DNA of 9,755 nucleotides, from assembly GCA_012965445.1 (NCBI GenBank), contig DTSJ01000287.1, positions 1 to 9,755 on the forward strand, given 5' to 3'. The DNA is from Candidatus Hydrogenedentota bacterium. GTDB lineage: Bacteria; Hydrogenedentota; Hydrogenedentia; Hydrogenedentiales; GCA-2746185. Numbering within the stretch: position 1 is the stretch's first letter; each line of letters starts with the position of its first letter. Below the pieces are notes generated by a model. The model had not been told where the DNA came from. It worked only from the letters and a program-made list of their open reading frames with translations, and searched no databases. This document shows positions 6,861 through 9,755 of the stretch, in pieces. The position numbers and the translations under genes are program-made.

Positions 6861-7286
6861 ATGATTGATATCGACACATCAGATAAAAAAGAGCAACGGA
6901 ACTTCGGCTTGGTCATGGCCGGGGCGTTTATCGTTCTTGGATTTATGCGATTTGGACTGCACTGGCGTGGCGCGGAAGAAATGCCCCCCCTACCCTACGG
7001 CTTCTTCGCCGCGGCATTGGTCTTTGGCATACTAGGCCTTGCGGCTCCCAAAGCGCTCAAGCCCATATTCGACGTATGGATCAAAATCGCCCAGGTGCTC
7101 AATTTCATCGTGACCCATGTCGTACTCTCCATCGCTTTTTTCCTCACGGTCCTCCCAATTGGTATACTGATGAGGCTTACCGGAAACGACCCCTTGGATC
7201 GCGCACTTGACGCAGATGCAGAGAGCTACTGGCAAGACGCCGATACACCCGCCGACGATCCCGAAGGCTACACAAAACAGTATTGA
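6861..7286 (+). CDS. SxtJ-family membrane protein
   Basis: A 141-residue integral membrane protein with three hydrophobic segments (about 14-33, 46-64 and 79-105), a short charged N-terminus and an acidic, cytosol-type tail. The junction after the third helix reads LPIGILMRLTGNDPLDR (98-114) and then a Trp at 124, the pattern I associate with SxtJ, an uncharacterised protein first named in saxitoxin clusters. It follows the carbamoyltransferase by 23 bases and precedes the DUF5989 gene by 34 bases, reproducing the sxtI-sxtJ-sxtK order. The molecular function is unknown. The constant pairing suggests it places the carbamoyltransferase or its substrate at the inner membrane, which is inference. 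No strong ribosome site precedes the ATG, so translation may be coupled to the upstream gene. Confidence 0.8.
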   Translation: MIDIDTSDKKEQRNFGLVMAGAFIVLGFMRFGLHWRGAEEMPPLPYGFFAAALVFGILGLAAPKALKPIFDVWIKIAQVLNFIVTHVVLSIAFFLTVLPIGILMRLTGNDPLDRALDADAESYWQDADTPADDPEGYTKQY

Positions 7287-7320
7287 ACAACGCATCATGC
7301 AACGCAGGAGCTAGACACCG

Positions 7321-7470
7321 ATGGGCATACTCAAAGAACTCTGGGAATTCATTCGCGTTCGAAAAAAATACGTCCTACTGCCAATCATCCTCGTGCTATT
7401 GATACTTGGTGTCATCATTGTGCTCGGCGCAAATGCTGGCGTACTCTCTCCATTTATTTATGCGATGTAG
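7321..7470 (+). CDS. DUF5989 (SxtK-like) small membrane protein
   Basis: A 49-residue protein with an amphipathic, basic N-terminus (KELWEFIRVRKK, residues 5-16), one hydrophobic helix (about 17-38) and a short tail ending SPFIYAM. This 'LKELWEF...RKK...LP' opening and the length fit the DUF5989 family, which habitually follows an SxtJ gene and a carbamoyltransferase, and matches the place and size of SxtK in saxitoxin clusters. CAGGAG lies about ten bases before the ATG. The basic stretch before the helix predicts N-terminus inside. Function is unknown; a membrane partner or anchor of SxtJ is the simplest idea. Confidence 0.8.
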   Translation: MGILKELWEFIRVRKKYVLLPIILVLLILGVIIVLGANAGVLSPFIYAM

Positions 7471-7800
7471 TGTTGCTGGTGTCGAACTTCGGTAGCTGGA
7501 ATCAAGTATCAAGTGCAACACAATTTGACCGAATGCGGTAAAGTGTCTATCATACTCCAGTCAAGGCGGACAGACCTACTCGGCGACAGCACGGGGCGAC
7601 TTGAGCATCTTTCCGACCTGTCCTGAGCCAAGTCTTGTATTTCTCGGAAACGACAGCGGGGATGGGGTCTTCGATATCGTATTCACAAAGTACGCCGGGC
7701 CGGACCACTTCTGCTCTGTAGGATACAATCTGTACATCACAAGGAATTCCAGATTCGGACATCGACATACATAAACAACAGAAAACCAACGGAGCCATAA
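7471..7800. other. Intergenic stretch with a promoter and an unresolved antisense ORF
   Basis: About 330 bases between the DUF5989 gene and the nitroreductase gene. It holds the plus-strand promoter described separately. On the minus strand, 7550-7768 can encode about 72 residues from MSMSESG, with a reasonably coding-like composition (an EYDIEDPIPAVV segment, then TWLR). There is no ribosome site before that ATG and I do not recognise the protein, so it may be a gene fragment or chance. A distant inverted repeat GTGTTGC/GCAACAC (7470-7476 and 7515-7521) has no T-run and is not called a terminator. GGAG at 7791-7794 is the ribosome site of the next gene. Confidence 0.4.
7525..7553 (+). promoter_or_regulatory. 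sigma70-like promoter upstream of the nitroreductase gene
   Basis: TTGACC (7525-7530), a 17-base spacer, then TATCAT (7548-7553) gives a close match to the -35/-10 consensus with ideal spacing. It points toward the nitroreductase gene and would leave a leader of roughly 240 bases. It separates this gene from the carbamoyltransferase operon. The long leader is unusual; another start site nearer the gene is possible. Confidence 0.4.
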
Positions 7801-8478
7801 ATGAATTCACCACTGAGCGTTACCGAAGCAGTTCAAAACCGAAAATCGATCCGCGCCTTCCTGGTTAAGCCCGTGGAAGATCAACTCATTCGAGATGTCC
7901 TCTCCAAAGCATCCCGTGCCCCTTCAGGCGGCAACGTCCAACCTTGGAGAATCTACGTACTCAACGGAAAATCACAGGCACACTTTCGAACCATCATGGA
8001 TAAACGCCTCGATGCCAACGATGCGCCCGACGCACCGGAATACGACATCTATCCTCCCCGCCTCAAGGCGCCCTATCGCGATACACGCTTCAAAGTAGGC
8101 GAAGACATGTATACGCTGCTCGATATCCAACGCGAAGAAAAACCCAAACGCCTCGAATGGCTGAAAAACAATCAACGCTTCTTCGGAGCACCCGCCGCTC
8201 TGTTCTGTTACGTGGATCGCATCATGGGGCCTCCCCAATGGTCAGACCTCGGCATGTTTCTACAAACCGCCATGCTCCTCTTCCAGGAGGTCGGAATAGA
8301 CACCTGCGCACAGGAGTCCTGGGCAAGATGGCACACCACAGTCAGAGATTTCGTCAAAGCCCCCGACGAACTAATGATGTTCTGTGGGCTGGCAATCGGA
8401 TACAAAGATCCCGATCAGCCCGTTAATACTCTTGTCAGCGACCGCGTACCCCTGGAGGAATTCGCAACATTCTTGTAA
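7801..8478 (+). CDS. Nitroreductase-family FMN oxidoreductase
   Basis: A 225-residue flavoprotein of the nitroreductase fold, of normal family length, expected as a cytoplasmic FMN-containing homodimer using NAD(P)H. The N-terminal FMN-phosphate site is R14, S16, R18 in NRKSIRAF, followed by RAPSGGNVQPW (39-49), which is diagnostic. The mid-region QWSDLGMFLQTAMLLFQEVG (146-165) is the conserved helix that closes the flavin site, and the GLAIGYKDPDQPVN segment (196-209) is the usual C-terminal signature. GGAG six bases before the ATG supports the start. It has its own likely promoter and does not look co-transcribed with the SxtJ/DUF5989 genes. The substrate is not predictable: the family includes nitroaromatic, quinone and flavin reductases and some dehalogenases. 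It is followed by a converging gene remnant. Confidence 0.9.
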   Translation: MNSPLSVTEAVQNRKSIRAFLVKPVEDQLIRDVLSKASRAPSGGNVQPWRIYVLNGKSQAHFRTIMDKRLDANDAPDAPEYDIYPPRLKAPYRDTRFKVGEDMYTLLDIQREEKPKRLEWLKNNQRFFGAPAALFCYVDRIMGPPQWSDLGMFLQTAMLLFQEVGIDTCAQESWARWHTTVRDFVKAPDELMMFCGLAIGYKDPDQPVNTLVSDRVPLEEFATFL

Positions 8479-8634
8479 TTTGTCGCCGACGCGCGATGAC
8501 TGGATTGAAACGTTTTCAGGACTGCTCTTCAAGATAACACTCTCAGAACCGGACTTTGCGCTATCACTGCCCGACACTCGTCCGGATACAACTTCTACGA
8601 AACAGCACCCTTTTCCCCAAGAACTAAACACGTA

Positions 8635-9120
8635 TCAATTAAAGTATATGACCGCCGATAGCAGAATTCGATGTTGCAGCACGTCTTCCTCGAACCCCGG
8701 GATACCCTGCACAAGGTCAATATTAACACCGTCCCCTTTTCGCAACTGATAAGCAATATCGAAATTGGCACGTTGATGGACGAGCAGACCTAAACCCAGA
8801 GTAAATCCGTAAAAAGAATCGGGGTCACCATCGCCTTTCGATGTCACCGTATGATCGTCCCTGCCCGATGCTGGCTCCTCATCGTAGAACAACCCGCCCC
8901 GCAACGTCCGAAGATATTTCAACTCGCTGTCTAGATTCTTCGGAAGCATTACATACTCCACACCGAATCTGACAGTCACCGTATCGTCAAAATCAGTTAC
9001 CACATCTTTGTCAGCGAGATTCGTGGAATCGACAAGCGAGAATTTCGTGCCGCTCGCCGTTTCTGCGGCCAAGTCGTTCCAATCGGTTGTACTCACGTCA
9101 GAAGACAAGGTAAGTCTGGG
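8635..9120 (-). pseudogene. 3' remnant of an OmpP1/FadL-like outer-membrane protein
   Basis: The reverse strand encodes about 160 residues typical of the C-terminal half of a FadL/OmpP1-type beta-barrel, a family that moves hydrophobic compounds across the outer membrane. Visible are LTLSSDVSTTDWNDL, then DDTVTVRFGVEYV, LRGGLFYDEEPASGR, FYGFTLGLGLLV, a periodic alternation of short beta strands and Gly/Asp-rich turns, and a final strand ending AVIYFN, typical of barrel termini. The family is usually above 400 residues. Upstream of about position 9120 the frame stays open but is no longer barrel-like: it turns Cys- and Arg-rich, and further up it is simply antisense to uvrC. No signal peptide or plausible start is seen in any frame. 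The N-terminal half, including the plug region, is therefore missing. The exact breakpoint is uncertain (about 9110-9240). Confidence 0.75.
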
Positions 9121-9571
9121 GTTTTCACCCGCCGACCGGCCGAAGAGCGCAACGAATCGCCCCTGTTTGCAGTAGAAAGAGCCGCAGACGCCAGTACCCA
9201 AAGCAATTTTCGGGGACCAAAATGAGTACAGCTTCGATAATCGTGCTTGGTACAAGGTCCCGGTGTTAGAGATCCCCAATCGAGTTGGGGATAATCCTGG
9301 GAATTGATATAAGTTGATGAATAGACGAGGTTTAGGGAGCTCACAGCACGAAAATGATGAACGCCCGCAAACACTTTGAAAGATAGTAATGCAGACTAAG
9401 GAACTGAAAATTGATCCTTTGGCACATAGGCCCAGATTATCTTTGTTGGGGGTTCCTTGCGTCTCTGCGTGAGGTAGCGTCTTGATGCGGCTCCGCCGGA
9501 GCGTCGCCGCTGCGCTGTTGGCCTCCCATTCGGTGTCGCCCTGCCGTTTCGTGTTTTGGTATGCTGGTTTT
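9121..9571. other. Non-coding stretch between the barrel remnant and uvrC
   Basis: About 450 bases without a supported gene. Open frames exist but lack family resemblance and ribosome sites. A perfect hairpin (9272-9292) is the strongest structure. A segment near 9455-9474 reads CTTGCGTCTCTGCGTGAGGT. It resembles a dispersed intergenic motif that I believe occurs in several environmental genomes, but I cannot confirm it here. A G+C-rich patch with GCTCC-GCC-GGAGC (9490-9502) follows. The uvrC promoter should lie in this stretch but I cannot place it. Confidence 0.4.
9272..9292. repeat. Perfect eight-base-pair hairpin
   Basis: ATCCCCAA, loop TCGAG, TTGGGGAT. The stem is uninterrupted and stable for its size. 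No T-run follows on either strand, so it is not a standard intrinsic terminator. It lies close to where the outer-membrane protein fragment loses homology and may mark the recombination joint. Confidence 0.5.
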
Positions 9572-9755
9572 ATGAGTGCTTCCGAGGACATAGGAGTTGG
9601 GGATCTGCTGGGGATGAGTGCTGAGGCGTCTGAGCGGTTGACGCTTACCGGGTCAGCGGCGGAACGGAAGTCGCCGGAGGCTTTTATAGCTTCTTTTGAT
9701 GTATCCAAAGTGACGACCGCGCCGGGGTGTTACATCATGCGGGACGGCAAGGATG
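9572..9755 (+). CDS. uvrC: UvrABC excinuclease subunit C, N-terminal part (runs off the window)
   Basis: The last 61 codons end in TTAPGCYIMRDGKD (residues 48-61), the opening of the N-terminal GIY-YIG nuclease domain of UvrC, where the usual form is SPGVYLMKD followed by YVGKA. UvrC makes the incisions on both sides of bulky DNA lesions in nucleotide excision repair. Only the beginning is inside the window; the rest of the nuclease domain, the UVR motif, the second nuclease domain and the HhH tail must lie beyond. The start is uncertain. The ATG at 9572 has no clear ribosome site and gives an unusually long lead (about 45 residues) before the domain. An in-frame ATG at 9614, within a repeat of the same nine bases ATGAGTGCT, would shorten it by 14 residues. 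It marks the return to housekeeping sequence. Confidence 0.75.
   Translation, partial: MSASEDIGVGDLLGMSAEASERLTLTGSAAERKSPEAFIASFDVSKVTTAPGCYIMRDGKD

Noticed and set aside
9093..9374. Second minus-strand frame near the barrel breakpoint, considered as the missing N-terminal part shifted by one base
   Set aside because: Its residues show no beta-barrel alternation and no FadL motifs, so a simple frameshift does not restore the gene.
9282..9604. An 11-base sequence GAGTTGGGGAT present twice (9282 and 9594)
   Set aside because: Too short and too simple to call a repeat element; likely coincidence.
9121..9708. The long minus-strand frame that continues from the barrel fragment up to an ATG at 9708
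   Set aside because: The upstream half is Cys/Arg/Ser-rich with no barrel pattern or signal peptide, and its first 45 codons are antisense to uvrC. Only the C-terminal half was called.
1..9755. tRNA, rRNA, CRISPR array, riboswitch or phage attachment site
   Set aside because: I saw no cloverleaf, regular spaced repeats, rRNA-like segment or known aptamer core on either strand by eye; a covariance-model scan would be the decisive test.

Overview
The window looks like an accessory, surface-glycan-type region of a Gram-negative bacterium of roughly 50% G+C. The Gram-negative call rests on an outer-membrane beta-barrel (FadL/OmpP1-type) fragment near the right end. No gene fixes the phylum. The mix of a carbamoyltransferase/SxtJ/DUF5989 triad, a CMP-sugar-type operon and this barrel type would fit an uncultivated aquatic lineage (for example the PVC or Hydrogenedentota neighbourhood), but that is only an impression.

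Left part (1-2926, minus strand). A compact operon reads right to left: a possible 36-codon leader ORF, a short-chain dehydrogenase/reductase (SDR), a dehydroquinate-synthase-family sugar phosphate cyclase, and an acylneuraminate-type cytidylyltransferase. The SDR and cyclase genes overlap, and the other gaps are short. Immediately downstream, on the same strand, lies the last ~60 codons of a second UDP-glucose dehydrogenase gene, cut off at its 5' side. The three enzymes together suggest synthesis and CMP-activation of an unusual cyclic or keto-acid sugar for a surface glycan. I do not recognise this trio as a described pathway.

Junction (2927-3595). This gene-poor stretch holds the N-terminal remnant of an rve-type transposase/integrase and a hairpin. 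It separates the minus-strand operon from the plus-strand genes. With the ugd remnant it marks the left module as a recombined insert.

Middle (3596-7470, plus strand). An intact UDP-glucose 6-dehydrogenase gene (ugd) is followed by a NodU/CmcH-type O-carbamoyltransferase, an SxtJ-family three-helix membrane protein and a 49-residue DUF5989 (SxtK-like) membrane peptide. The last three correspond in order to sxtI-sxtJ-sxtK of the saxitoxin clusters. Here they sit beside ugd, which points to carbamoylation of a glycan or another cell-envelope molecule and not of a toxin.

Right part (7471-9755). A gene-poor stretch with a good sigma70-like promoter precedes a nitroreductase-family flavoenzyme. 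Converging on it is the 3' remnant of a FadL/OmpP1-like outer-membrane protein. After ~460 bases with no supported gene, the first 61 codons of uvrC run off the window edge. The region carries three broken genes (ugd', transposase', fadL-like'), so it has clearly been rearranged.
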